Below, in pieces: positions 18,905-29,141 of a DNA stretch of 64,000 nt. The position numbers were made by a program, and so were the translations under genes. Source of the stretch: Leishmania mexicana MHOM/GT/2001/U1103 (taxonomy: Eukaryota > Euglenozoa > Kinetoplastea > Trypanosomatida > Trypanosomatidae); contig NC_018336.1 in assembly GCF_000234665.1 (NCBI RefSeq), positions 475,069 to 539,068 on the forward strand, read 5' to 3'. Positions within the stretch are counted from its first letter, which is position 1; each line of letters starts with the position of its first letter. The notes under the pieces are model-generated. The model ran no database searches and was not told where the DNA came from. It saw only the letters and a program-made list of their open reading frames with translations.

Positions 18905-21650
18905 TTGTCCCTAGTTAGTGTTCCGTGGTGGGGGTGGAATGCAGTGGGGATGGTATGGGACTCTTTTTGCGGCCTATGCGCAACGCTGCGCTTGATACGG
19001 TTGTTGGACGGCGTCACGGATGGAAAAGGAGAGGCGGCGCCCGGGCTCCTCTCCAGCAGGCACCTCAGCTCAGCAGCGGCAGCTGGGGGGGTATGCCGGC
19101 TGCAGCAAGTTGTGGCACAGAGGTCGAAGGTATGGGTAATGTGCTGGAGGAGGGGGCCGCTAGTTGGTCGCTGCTACAGCAACTTGAGTCTTCGCTGTCG
19201 TGCAAGGAGTACTACGCCGGCGCGGCCTCAGTGCTTGGCTTTGATGCTGGCACCTCACAACAGCATTCGGGAAGCGTCAGCGGAGCGTGGGGCGGTCTGC
19301 AAAAGTTCGTCTTTCACGGTGACCCCACGCCGCTCACAGGCACTGCGAAAGGCGGGTGCAATCGGATTGGTGTTCTGGCAAGCGGCGCCGGTGCCACGAA
19401 AGGAAATCTACCTTTCTGAAATCGAGCGCGTGCAGCGGGCAACGGGTCCCAACTAACTTATCCTGCAGTTAAAGCAGCGCATCATGGTTTGTCAGCCGAA
19501 AGTGCAGTTGCTGCCGCATCGCATGCGTAGACGGCAGGCAGTTCTTCAAGACGCCGCCGCGTGATGACGACGCCGAGGCATCGCAGCCTGGCAGCGATGA
19601 CACGCTGGCAACGGCTGAAGGCAGAAGCCTTGCCGGCGGTGGACACAAGGGGACATCTGATGAGCGTAAGGAAGCAGAAGCGGGTGATGCGCTGGGCGAA
19701 GCGAGTCTTGGCGGCGCTAGTGGCACCACCTCCACGCGTCTTCACTTGTGTGCCTTCGTAGAGCCTGAATGCGAGGTCGTCGGGGTACTGCTGCCCGATT
19801 TCCCGCGGCACGTGGTGAAGGGCGCCATCACTGTTACCCCTACGGGTACGAGCAATGCAAGCAACAGCAACTGCAGCACCGAGACAACAGGAACGGGATT
19901 AGCGGGGTCGCTCCGGGCGGCAGCTGTAGCGACATGGACGATACTGCTACTGTGCCGCACTGAGGCACAGGAAGCAACGCTGCCCCGCTGGCGTCCGCCA
20001 GCCGCCTCACAGCCACTGATGCCGGTCGCTCTTCGGCAGCTGGAAACACCCCTGGAGAGAGCAGCGGCAACTCGGTGTTCAAGCCCGCCCTGCGCGGCGT
20101 CACCTTCAGGCCTGACATGTTCGAAGAGCTGCCTTTGGCTGTGAATGAGCAGCACGTCGTGCAGTCCTACAGCAGCAGTGAGAAAGTGAGTGAGTGGCAG
20201 CTGCTCCACAAGAGTACTCCCGCGGTGTCGCTTCGGGAGCAGCGCACCGGCACCACTGGCGGCAGGGTCCGCGTCACGCAAGAGGAAACGAAGCGTGAGC
20301 TCCTCTCGCTTTTACAGCGTGAGCGCGGCGGGGTAACACGCCGCGGATGAGGAGATAAATCAAGTCGAAGCACAGAACCTCTATCCGGACTGGTCACTGC
20401 AGTGCCTGCAAGAGATGATTGACATCCCACTGGCGGTGCGGCCGACAGGCGAGGATGGGGATGAGAGCTTTTTCGGGGCAGACGTGCTGCGAGCGTTATC
20501 CCGCGCTCTCAGCTCCGCTGAGAGCGCCTCGTACGGGCTGCAGCGGACTGCACATGTTGTGGCAACTGGACAACCGTCGCCGCTCGCCTCAGGCTTCGCA
20601 CTGCTCTCTACAAAGTGTGGCACCACGCTGGGCCTGCCGTTGCGCCTGCGGTGCGGCACGATAGAAGGTGCCCTCGGGTACACGAAGGAGCCCGAGGTGC
20701 GCATGGTCATCGCCTCTTCTAACCACAGCGCGTCAGTGAACGGCAGCGCAACAAGGTGGGAGTGTGTGAATGACTCAGTGGGTACCTGGCGCTGACATCC
20801 GCCGGAGCAGATGAGGACACCCACAATACCGCGCGCCTTAATGCTTCGGTGTATCGGTGGTTGCGCAATCTCAACGCTGAAGTTGGCCTTCACGGGGTCA
20901 CATCTGCCATGCTGCACCTGGCGGAGAGCACTGAGAGCATCCGCAGCTTCTCTCGGCAGAGAAAAATCGACTTACTGATCACGATGACGCGTCACTTCAC
21001 CGCAAAGTGTGTCGCAACGACGGTGATGGCCGCTATTGCGGATCTGGACGCGCTCACCGGTGGTCTATTGAGCTTCAGCCATGCAACAGGTGACACGCGA
21101 GCCGCTCCATCCCTTCGCTTGCCACGGTCACCTGCGCGACGTCAGCTCTTCTCACCACATCCTGGCTCCTCACACCCAGTTAGTTCTACTGAGAAGTGTA
21201 TCAGTGGCCCGGCGTCTAGGCCTATGCCCCCGAGCCGCGCTGCAGCGGCCGCGCTCGGGGCTACGGTGGCGTCTGCCACCAACAGTATGACACCGTCGCC
21301 TCTGCCGTCATTACTGTAGCGGTTGTGGCAGCCAATCGTGGCAACGGCACCAGACCACCCTTTACGAATCCGCCCGCGCAGTACGCACTGCCGCGCTTCA
21401 CCGGAACCGATGAGTCAGATGCCGTTATTGCAGCCGGGGAGTGCCGGGCCGTTTGACTCAGTAGGGATGGCGAGGTCCACAGCGACGCGAAAAAAGCGGC
21501 CATTTGCCCTCTTTGCACGGTGTTCACCTTCTACGCCACACCTCCTGCTCTCCTGACACGCCATAAGCTGTTGCTGAATGCGCACCGTACCCCGCCCGAA
21601 AGTCTCTCGCGCGCGGACATGCTCTGCTCTCTGCGTTGAAAACACATTGT
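18905..21650 (+). pseudogene. Large decayed gene with a C2H2 zinc-finger remnant
   Basis: Coding-like sequence runs across about 2.7 kb but switches frame repeatedly and is cut by stops. Examples: a frame ending at the TAA of 19454-19456 that continues in coding-like manner (LILQLKQRIMVCQPK) past the stop; a shift near 19555 into DDDAEASQPGSDD and LHLCAFVEPECEVVG; a frame from about 20075 (FKPALRGVTFRPDMFEELPL) ending near 20350; a frame over 20349-20795 (NLYPDWSLQCLQEMIDIPL); another over 20849-21319; and a last block with an in-frame TGA at 21454-21456. That block still encodes a C2H2-like finger, CPLC-x15-H-x6-H, at 21505-21585. GC3-rich codons show that it was once translated. The parent family is not recognised. 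Confidence 0.7.
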
Positions 21651-22079
21651 TCTCCTACATGGCGAGCACCAGGTAGAGGCGGCAGTGGCGGCCGTGAAGA
21701 CGATCTCCTCCTCCTACAAAACCACAAAGCCTGGGTGCAGGCAAAGGTAGTGTTTTACTGCGCAAAGCGAAGCAACCTTCGTCGTCTCCGCACGCGCACG
21801 TGTGCACGTGTGAGCCACTCGACGACTCTCCGTCGCTCGGAAGCGTGCCGTGACTCTGGGATGGGCCTTCCCACCCTTCCCACCTCTTTCTCCTTTCAAC
21901 GTACTCTCCTGAAAAGTCCTTTATATTGCCCTTGGTCTACCCCTCACCTGCCCCTCCCACTTGTCCGCCTCTCTCTCCAAAGCCCGCACGTCTTGCACAC
22001 GCACAGGCCGCAGGTGCACGCCAAGACACACCCTAGCTCTGCCCCCGAGAGCCCTCATCTCATCATCGCGTCCATCCGA
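21651..22079. other. Intergenic spacer
   Basis: About 430 bp, CT-rich from 21870 onward; no gene. Likely 5' flank of the PIG-F-like gene. Confidence 0.45.
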
Positions 22080-22676
22080 ATGCCATCAACCCATCAGAAA
22101 GCACAGCACCAACGGCGTGTGGCCAGAAGCGCACCCGTGCGTTTCTTTGAAGATGCGGTCGCATGGTGTATTATATTCTTTCTACTGGGTGCACCGGTGC
22201 TGCCCGTCTCACGAGCGGGCATGACCCTGGTCTCCGCACTTGCTGTCGCCTTAACATGGCCCCTCCCTGTTTCGACGTGGGCAACGCTCCTCACTACCTC
22301 GCTGCAGCGTGATCGTCAGAAGCAGCCGGTCATGAGCACAGCGGTGGACCTCTTCACCGCCCCAGCCGCAGTCCCATTACATGACGCACCCCTTGAACCA
22401 GCGGTGAATGAGCACTGTGGTGTAGGTTCGCGCACGGAGGACATGCTCGCTGCTCCTGGATACGCGTCCGCGGACGCTGCGCAGCTGACCCGTTGCTTTG
22501 CCTTAGCCGCCATCTTGCTCGGTGGCGGCCTGTTTGGACAGTTGGACTGGCAGGTCGCGTATCAAGTATGGCCCTACCCCTCCTTAAGCGCCTACGTAGT
22601 GGCGCGTGCTGCATTAGAAGTGTACGACCGAGTCGGAGGTGGAAGTGGCGCTCTTCACAGAAAAGAGGTTCAATGA
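22080..22676 (+). CDS. PIG-F/GPI11-like GPI-anchor biosynthesis subunit
   Basis: A 198-residue polytopic ER-type protein. The C-terminal motif GGLFGQLDWQVAYQVWPYPS matches the PIG-F/Gpi11 signature (gAxxxPLDWdrpWQxWPi), found in the subunit that partners PIG-O/PIG-G-type ethanolamine-phosphate transferases in GPI synthesis. Two hydrophobic segments near residues 25-75 (WCIIFFLLGAPVLPV; LVSALAVALTWPL) and another before the signature (CFALAAILLGGGLFG) fit membrane helices. It is short compared with full-length PIG-F (~220 residues) but not implausibly so. Trypanosomatids depend on GPI-anchored surface coats, so a conserved gene is expected. The call rests mainly on the LDW...WP motif. Confidence 0.7.
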   Translation: MPSTHQKAQHQRRVARSAPVRFFEDAVAWCIIFFLLGAPVLPVSRAGMTLVSALAVALTWPLPVSTWATLLTTSLQRDRQKQPVMSTAVDLFTAPAAVPLHDAPLEPAVNEHCGVGSRTEDMLAAPGYASADAAQLTRCFALAAILLGGGLFGQLDWQVAYQVWPYPSLSAYVVARAALEVYDRVGGGSGALHRKEVQ

Positions 22677-23640
22677 AAAACGATCAAGTGACAAAAAGGG
22701 GTGGCGGGGCTGCATGCGTGCTTTTCCGCGTGTGTGTGATGAGTCTGCTGTGGTGTCTCCCTTTATCTTCGCTCCCTTTCGTTGTTCGTCCCCCCTCCCC
22801 TTCCCCCCTACGCCACGCTTCCGCTGGGACGGTGCTCATTTTGTGATACTGCTCTGTACGGTGCACAGACATCACGTTAGGATGGCGCACATGTTGCCCT
22901 TTCCTCCTCCCCCTGTACAGTATTCCTTTTCTTATCATCGGATGCGCTACTGCACACTTTTGGTTTTCTCACTGATATCCCGGCACTCATTTCCCGACGC
23001 GTCTCAGACGGTGGGCGCACTGCCTCGCTTGCGCGTGCGTGCACATGTGCGCGCAGCACCAACGTGTATGTGTGCTGCGTCCAAGGGAGCTCCTGTGCTT
23101 CCTAAAAGGAGTTTCCTCGACTTTTATGGTTTCCTGTCTACCTCTTCAACTCACTCGGCAACTTGCTCACAAAGGTGGCGCTCGGACTGCTGCTGCAAAA
23201 CGGTGCATCAGCAGCGGTATTTAAGTCACTGGGGGAAAAAAGTGCCTGCGCTGCGGGTGCCGGCCGTCCTCGTCTTCTCTCTTCGCCGCTTCTACCAACC
23301 CCCCTCACTGATGCACAAACGTGCCAGCCGCTGTTGCTCGGATGAGCGCCCTCCCCCCCTTCTAAGCACACGTGCGTGATTCACGCCCCTCGAACTCGAT
23401 TCTTCTTTTTCGCCCCTCCGGTACTCTTGCCATGCACATGCAACACCTCAGCTCTACGTCTCTCACCTGCACAAGTCGCGAGGGTGCCTGTCCTACACGG
23501 GCACACAGCGTGCCGCACGCCCTTCTTCGGGTTTGGGTGTAGGGCCTTTATATCCTCACCAACTGCATTCGACCTGTGTACGCACGGTCACGCGCTTCGT
23601 GTGGCTGAAGATTCAGAGCGCAGTCACTGCGTGGGAAACC
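22677..23640. other. Intergenic spacer
   Basis: Nearly 1 kb of CT-rich sequence. A 246-codon frame at 22639-23379 is low-complexity and lacks any domain; it starts inside the preceding gene and is judged spurious. Confidence 0.5.
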
Positions 23641-25326
23641 ATGGCCGACGCAGCGGCACGGGAGCGCGTACTACGTCTGCGGCAGTCTGCGACGCCGCTG
23701 CAAGACGTCTACGGTGCCTTTTCCCCGTGGCAACACCTCTCCACCTCTGTTCGTGGACTCGACTCTCTCCTCAGCGTGGCGGGTGTATGTGGAGGTGTCT
23801 CTGGCAGCGACGTCAGTAGCGGCACCGAGTCGGCCATCGGTGGCCTCCCTGTCGGTGGTCTCCACGAGCTCTACGGGCCGCCACTATCCGGCAAGTCGTG
23901 GCTACTTCGCCGTGTTGGCGCGGCCTACGTGCGGCGCATGACGATGTACCGGCAGTGGTACCATGACGAGCTGGAGCGGGTGTCGAAGTGGGCAGTGGAG
24001 GCGCCGCGATTCACGCGCACGTATGACGATGAGGCACATGCAAAGAAGGACGATGAAGGCCTGTGCAGCGAGGGGGAAGTCGCTAACACTTGTGCAGACT
24101 CAGCCGGTGCCTTGTCTGTGACTGCGATGGAGGAATGGGATCTTTATGTGTGTCTGGTGAGCGGTGCCGGTGCTGGCAGCACGACGCACCAGCTCACAGC
24201 AGCGCCACCGGGGCCCTCGCTCCTGTCACCCGATGTGCGGAGTTGGGTGGAGGAGCTTGTTGCGCCCTTTGACTCCTCTTCCACCCTAGATAGACAAGGA
24301 GAAGCCTTTGTTACCGAGCCTGCGCACCGGCATGCATCGACGCACCGGTGGCATCAGCAGAGAGACTACGCCGAACAGCACATCCACTTCCGTGTGGTGC
24401 ACTCCCCGAATGAGCTTCTCGCCTTCCTCGAGCACCTCAGTGACAGTCCGACATTGGGGCCATCCACGGGCACGGCCTTCGCAGATGCATCTTCCTTTAT
24501 CGTTCCTCCTGTGCCTCTCGTAGCGCCGCAGCAGCAACCCTCATCATCGCAGCTGTCCTGCGGTTCCTCGACCACGACAGCTCGGGGGCAGAAGCGGTGT
24601 CGCTCTCCAGGCATCGCAGCGCCTTCTTCATCGGTTTCTCCCTCCCGTGAAAACTTTCCACAGCGCACCTGGCGGCTGCAGCGGCAGCGACTGCTGCTCC
24701 TCGATGGCCTCGATGCGCTGTGGCTGCACCCCAGCCTGGGCAGCCACAGCGCCACCCACACAGGGCAGTGGTTTGCCGAAGAACTGCATCGGCGATTGCG
24801 GGCAGTGCTGCTGCCGCGACTTTGCCACGCTGCCTCAAATAGCACCGTTCTGACACCATCATATGCTACGGCTGCTGCTTCCCCGACGTCTCCGCACCCT
24901 CATCACACGCTCTACTCCACCGTGGTTTTCACGAATGGCTGCAACGGCAGCAGTCGTGGTGTTCTGAGTCCGCAGCAACTGGAGGCTCGCCTGGCTGGGC
25001 CAGGAGGAGCGGAGGGCTGGACGGCGACGCTGCCACGGCCCTCGGGAAATGTGGTGTGGTGTAGGGCAGCCGACACGCGATGCTTGGTTGAGCCGGCGCA
25101 CCCGGGGTTAGTGTCGTTGCCAACGCCCAGCTCTTCCTATTTGCGTCCAGCGAAGTTGTCGCACTGGCCAGGCGCCATGCGTCAAACCAGCCGTGGCATT
25201 ACCAAGACCTTTGGTCCGTCTAACGCAAACTCTGTAGAGTCTCTCGTGACGGTGGTGAAGGGAGGCTCGCGCGTGGCGGCAACGTGGGTACTAAGTGACG
25301 TCGCAGGCGGTGAGCAAGAAACTTGA
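23641..25326 (+). CDS. RecA/RAD51-family ATPase, RAD51-paralogue-like
   Basis: A 561-residue protein with a RecA-type core. Seen: an N-terminal LSTSVRGLDSLL plus GGLPVGGLHELYGPP, the usual entry to a RAD51/XRCC2-like core; Walker A GPPLSGKS (residues 79-86, Lys85); and a hydrophobic strand RLLLLDGLDALWLH giving Walker B Asp355. IHFRVVHSPNELLAFLEHL before it recalls the strand-helix preceding Walker B in XRCC2. The Walker A-B distance is ~270 residues, far above the ~100 usual, because of Ser/Gln/Pro-rich insertions. The end VVKGGSRVAATWVLSD resembles the closing strand of the core. Likely role: homologous recombination as a RAD51 paralogue; the XRCC2 assignment is tentative. ATG 23641 is the first in frame before the conserved region. 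Confidence 0.7.
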   Translation: MADAAARERVLRLRQSATPLQDVYGAFSPWQHLSTSVRGLDSLLSVAGVCGGVSGSDVSSGTESAIGGLPVGGLHELYGPPLSGKSWLLRRVGAAYVRRMTMYRQWYHDELERVSKWAVEAPRFTRTYDDEAHAKKDDEGLCSEGEVANTCADSAGALSVTAMEEWDLYVCLVSGAGAGSTTHQLTAAPPGPSLLSPDVRSWVEELVAPFDSSSTLDRQGEAFVTEPAHRHASTHRWHQQRDYAEQHIHFRVVHSPNELLAFLEHLSDSPTLGPSTGTAFADASSFIVPPVPLVAPQQQPSSSQLSCGSSTTTARGQKRCRSPGIAAPSSSVSPSRENFPQRTWRLQRQRLLLLDGLDALWLHPSLGSHSATHTGQWFAEELHRRLRAVLLPRLCHAASNSTVLTPSYATAAASPTSPHPHHTLYSTVVFTNGCNGSSRGVLSPQQLEARLAGPGGAEGWTATLPRPSGNVVWCRAADTRCLVEPAHPGLVSLPTPSSSYLRPAKLSHWPGAMRQTSRGITKTFGPSNANSVESLVTVVKGGSRVAATWVLSDVAGGEQET

Positions 25327-26000
25327 GGTGCCAACCTCGTGTGCACTCTAAGCGTTCACGCCTTCTCGTCCTCTCCCCTGCGCGTACCCTGAGGCGTCGC
25401 GTCTAGTAGCGTTGTGAGCCATCCGTGAGTGATACCTTGGTCACTTCGTCTCCCCTTCCTCGCCCACCCCGGTCACGAGACAGACACGGGGAAAGGGGCA
25501 ACAAGAAGCGCTCACCCACCAATAAAAAAAAGAAAAGAGCAACACGTATGTGGCTCCTCTGCTGTGCTTCTCTCTCTCCCCTCCGCTTCCCGCCCGGCCA
25601 CACACACACACACACGCACACCTTTTTGTCGTCTATGTATGCGGCAGACGGGGAGGAAAGCAGTTGCCTCCCTCTAAGAATGTATATATGCGCCTATTAC
25701 TACTGTTCCGCTCTGCAGCATCGTCGTCCTAGCGCGGTCGCACAGGCATACAGCGGTGTGACCTCTCTCTCTCCCTCATGGCCTTCACCGCTGCTCCCAA
25801 TCAAATTCCTGCCCTTCCCCTTGCCCACTCGGTCGGCATTCCTTCTTCACCGGTACGTCAGCTAAACGTTTTTTTGTCTGCTCCATCGAGTCTGACTGCG
25901 CGTGACGCGATCATCTGCAGCCGAGTACGCTACAGAGTTGACTTACCGTTGTTTATATATATATACTTGTCTCTGTCTGCCTCTCTCCCCTTGTCCAAAG
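25327..26000. other. Intergenic spacer
   Basis: CT-rich, with a (CA)n run near 25601 and a TA run near 25956. A long CT tract ends in AAAG directly before the next ATG, so the nearest AG would leave no 5' UTR; an AG near 25919 is the alternative acceptor. Confidence 0.5.
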
Positions 26001-27284
26001 ATGTCCATCATTTACGTGGATGAGCTAGCCATCCGGCTGCCATCGGATGTGCGCAACACCTTCAACCCGTTGTGCGCTTTCGGCGGCAGCAGCAGCAACA
26101 GTAGCAGCAGTACGCACAACAATAACCGCTGTTCTACGCCTGTGATGGGGCTTCGGGAGGTGCAGTCTGGTCACGTGCTTCTGCCCATTGACGCCGAGGG
26201 CTCAATCGTTGTCACCCCTGGACAGCGGTACACCGTGGTTCTTGTTCGTGAGACCCGTGGCGGCCCTGCGGCGTTAGCAGCTGCACCACCAGCCAGAGCA
26301 GAATCCTCCTCAGCTGCAAGCAATGGTCACCAGAACAGCGCTGACGGTAACACCGACAAAAAGATAAAGTGTGTGGCGCCGCCGAAGCCTCAACAGCATC
26401 AGCATCAGCAGCAGCAGCCCATTAAGAGGCCCAGTTTGCCCCGTGAAGCCTCTGCGGCAGAACCCATAGCGCAACCAGTCATGCCGCCTGCCCAGAAAGC
26501 AAACTTGTCCAAGAAGGAGCGCAAGGCGGCGCGCGAGTCAGCCGCAGAGGAGCAGGTCTACGGGGGTGAGGCCCCGACCGTTTCTACTGTAGCACAAACA
26601 GAGCACCCCAGCAAGAAGCGGAAGCGCCCGGACGACGGTGCGGCGCAGACTCAGCAGCAACAGCACCGGCAAAATTCATCTCCCACTTCGAATGCGAGAG
26701 TCGAGTCGGCGGACACTGACGATGCGCCATTGATGGAGGCGTACAGGAGCTCCCAGTCGCACACTTCCTCGCGTACCTCCCCGGTGATGGGGCCGTCAAC
26801 GTCTGCTGAGAGCAGTCGCCACAACAGCAAGCATAACTCGCTCCGCAGCAAGGCAGAGACGATGGTGGCACCGCCTCCGCCAATGCGCCGCAGTCTTAGC
26901 AGCACCGACGGCTACGACGACGAGGAAGGCGCACAGCCGCTGGCGCAGTTGTACCGCGCCCAGTCCGCGGCATCGCAGCCCCCAATTCCTGAGCCGAAGC
27001 ATGCAGGGGAGGAGGAAACACGCATAACCGCCACTTCCAAGAAGCGCCGCTCCCCGTCGGAGAAGACGGCGAAGTCAACTTCTGCTAGTACTGCAGCACC
27101 GACAACCGCGCCACGAGCCCCGCCCCCACCACACCCAGCGACATTCACCGTAGCAGAGCCAGCAACTAAGACGCCGCGCCAGAAGAGCGCCAGTCCAGAC
27201 AGAGTTCCCGTGACGCTGGCGCCGACGTCTCGGACGAGCACCGTCCGTCGCGTTCCGCTGGACACATCAAGCGACTCGGATTAG
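26001..27284 (+). CDS. Hypothetical low-complexity protein, probably nuclear
   Basis: A 427-residue protein. Residues 1-95 look structured (IYVDELAIRLPSDVR; HVLLPIDAEGSIVVTPGQRYTVVLVR, alternating strands), interrupted by a Ser/Asn run. The rest is Ala/Pro/Gln/Ser-rich with His-Gln repeats (26396-26420) and several basic clusters (KKERKAARE, KKRKRPDD, KKRRSPSEK), which fit nuclear localisation, and ends in an acidic SSDSD. The architecture, a small N-terminal beta domain with a long charged tail, recalls nuclear chaperones or nucleolar proteins, but I do not recognise the domain. The preceding CT tract and start at 26001 are clear. Confidence 0.7.
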   Translation: MSIIYVDELAIRLPSDVRNTFNPLCAFGGSSSNSSSSTHNNNRCSTPVMGLREVQSGHVLLPIDAEGSIVVTPGQRYTVVLVRETRGGPAALAAAPPARAESSSAASNGHQNSADGNTDKKIKCVAPPKPQQHQHQQQQPIKRPSLPREASAAEPIAQPVMPPAQKANLSKKERKAARESAAEEQVYGGEAPTVSTVAQTEHPSKKRKRPDDGAAQTQQQQHRQNSSPTSNARVESADTDDAPLMEAYRSSQSHTSSRTSPVMGPSTSAESSRHNSKHNSLRSKAETMVAPPPPMRRSLSSTDGYDDEEGAQPLAQLYRAQSAASQPPIPEPKHAGEEETRITATSKKRRSPSEKTAKSTSASTAAPTTAPRAPPPPHPATFTVAEPATKTPRQKSASPDRVPVTLAPTSRTSTVRRVPLDTSSDSD

Positions 27285-29141
27285 AGTACTGTCATGAAGG
27301 GAAAAGAACGCAAGCGTCGAGCCCTCTCCATGACGGCTCAAGAGGTACACCACGGATCGCCATATGAGGCACATGGCACACGCACAAGGCACACGGAAAG
27401 CACTGAATGAGCATTTTGTGATGTGATGGTGGCTGATGGTGGCCTGTGCACGTATGACATGTACGTGTCGTTTGTAAACCATGGAATGGGGCCATGCGAT
27501 TCACTTACGTAAACGACTTGTAAGCGATGCAAAGCGCACAGATATCAATAAGAGTAAAGATGCATGTGTGCCCTGCGAGAGGAAGGGAGAGCTACACCGA
27601 CTCCTTCGTCCTTCAGGCACGGCAGCTGCACCTGCTGCTGTCAATAATAATAGTGCAAGAGTGAGCTGAAAAGGCGGCGCTCTCGGTCTGTGTGTGTGTG
27701 TCTCGAGGGCGTCGGAATCACCAGCCACCGCCAACGTCACTCCGTCGCCGCTGCAACGCAAGTTACCACTCGATGTGGCACATCTTTTCCTTGCATCGCT
27801 TGACTCTCAAGCAAAGAAAAAATATCTTCTACTTCTCTGCCTGTCTCTGTCCCCGCTGTGCGGCTTGCCTGGTCCCCTCCCCGATCCCCCCCCCACTGGG
27901 GGAACATGATCGAGAGCAACGACAACGAACAAACATCCATCATCATAGAAATTGTCTTGGTCCCGCGCTCGTCTCCTCACCGCGTCCCCGCCACCACAGC
28001 CATCACCGCCACATCAGTCATTACAGCCCGCAAGCTGCTGCAATAGGAAGCAAAGAAGTAGTTGCAGGTAGGGAAAGGAAAACTGAGGGGGGCACAACGT
28101 GTAAGCACTCCCGCTCTCCCCTTTCATCCCTCACTCCTCGGCACAACCCGTCACCTGCCTAAGGACAGTTGGCTTCATCCTTAACGATTGCCGAGCCCCT
28201 TTCCTCCCTAGCCCACCCAACCTGCCCACTTACGACCACCACACACCCTAACCTTCATCGCTCTACGGATTTTCGATACACACGCAAGCCTTCTCGCACT
28301 CACTTCACTCATACAAACCGCTGGAAGGGACGGTGTCACCATTGAAACATCCACAGCATCCTTTTTTGCTTCAGCATCACGGGTTGTTCCCCATCCCCAT
28401 CTCCCTCCCCTTCTCCCTTTCTCGTGCTTTCGTTGGGTGATTCGGTGCCTCCCTCTCGCGATCTACCACGCGCGTGTGCTGTGTTTCTTTTCCTTTTGTT
28501 TCCGTTTTCGGGGGCAGTGTTGTGCTCTGCTTCTATCTCCCTTGGCGGTGTTACGCACACTTACGCGCACGCTGGCAATCCTACGTGACCCCCACCCTCC
28601 CCACCCCGCCAACACCCAAGGAATCCTCAAGGTTGCCTTCTTTCTTTCCTTCGTTCTTGCCCCCCCCGACTCCCCACTCACCTTTACTTTTTCAATATAC
28701 ACACACGCAGAGGCTCACACTGGCACACTGCACTCCATCGCCCTCCCTCTTCCATAAACCTGCACACCCCAAACAGACATACGCACACCCACATTTGTAG
28801 ACTTGTTTGCACCCATCCGCGCTACCTCGGCCTCCCACCAACGACCCCCCCCCTCCACCACCCCTTCCATCTATTCCCTTGATCGATTCGACGACCTGTT
28901 GGTTCTCTTCTTTGCCTCTTCCCGACACCAACACACGCACACGCACACACTTTTTTTCCCTCCCACCATCGCAGCCGTGGTGCGAATTGGCCGACTGGCT
29001 TGTGTTCTGTGTGTGGGTGTGGGTGCACGCATCGTCGACTCTTATCTGTCCTCCCTGCACCCCCTTCCCCGTCCCCTTCGGGCGTAGCTGAGTTTCGAAG
29101 GTCGCAGAATCGGTCACTGCAGCTTAGTGCGCAACACAGAG
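27285..29141. other. Long intergenic spacer
   Basis: About 1.86 kb with pyrimidine-rich runs and CA/TG repeats; no gene. The tract ending in GCGTAG (AG at 29086-29087) is a good acceptor for the MAP kinase, leaving a ~55-nt 5' UTR. Confidence 0.5.

Noticed and set aside
20349..21319. Separate small genes at 20415-20795 and 20849-21319
   Set aside because: Their coding-like sequence continues upstream and past stops in other frames, which fits pieces of one decayed gene better than two intact genes.
22639..23379. 246-codon + strand frame after the PIG-F-like gene
   Set aside because: Starts inside the preceding gene, is rich in Ser/Pro/Arg/Cys from pyrimidine tracts, and shows no domain.
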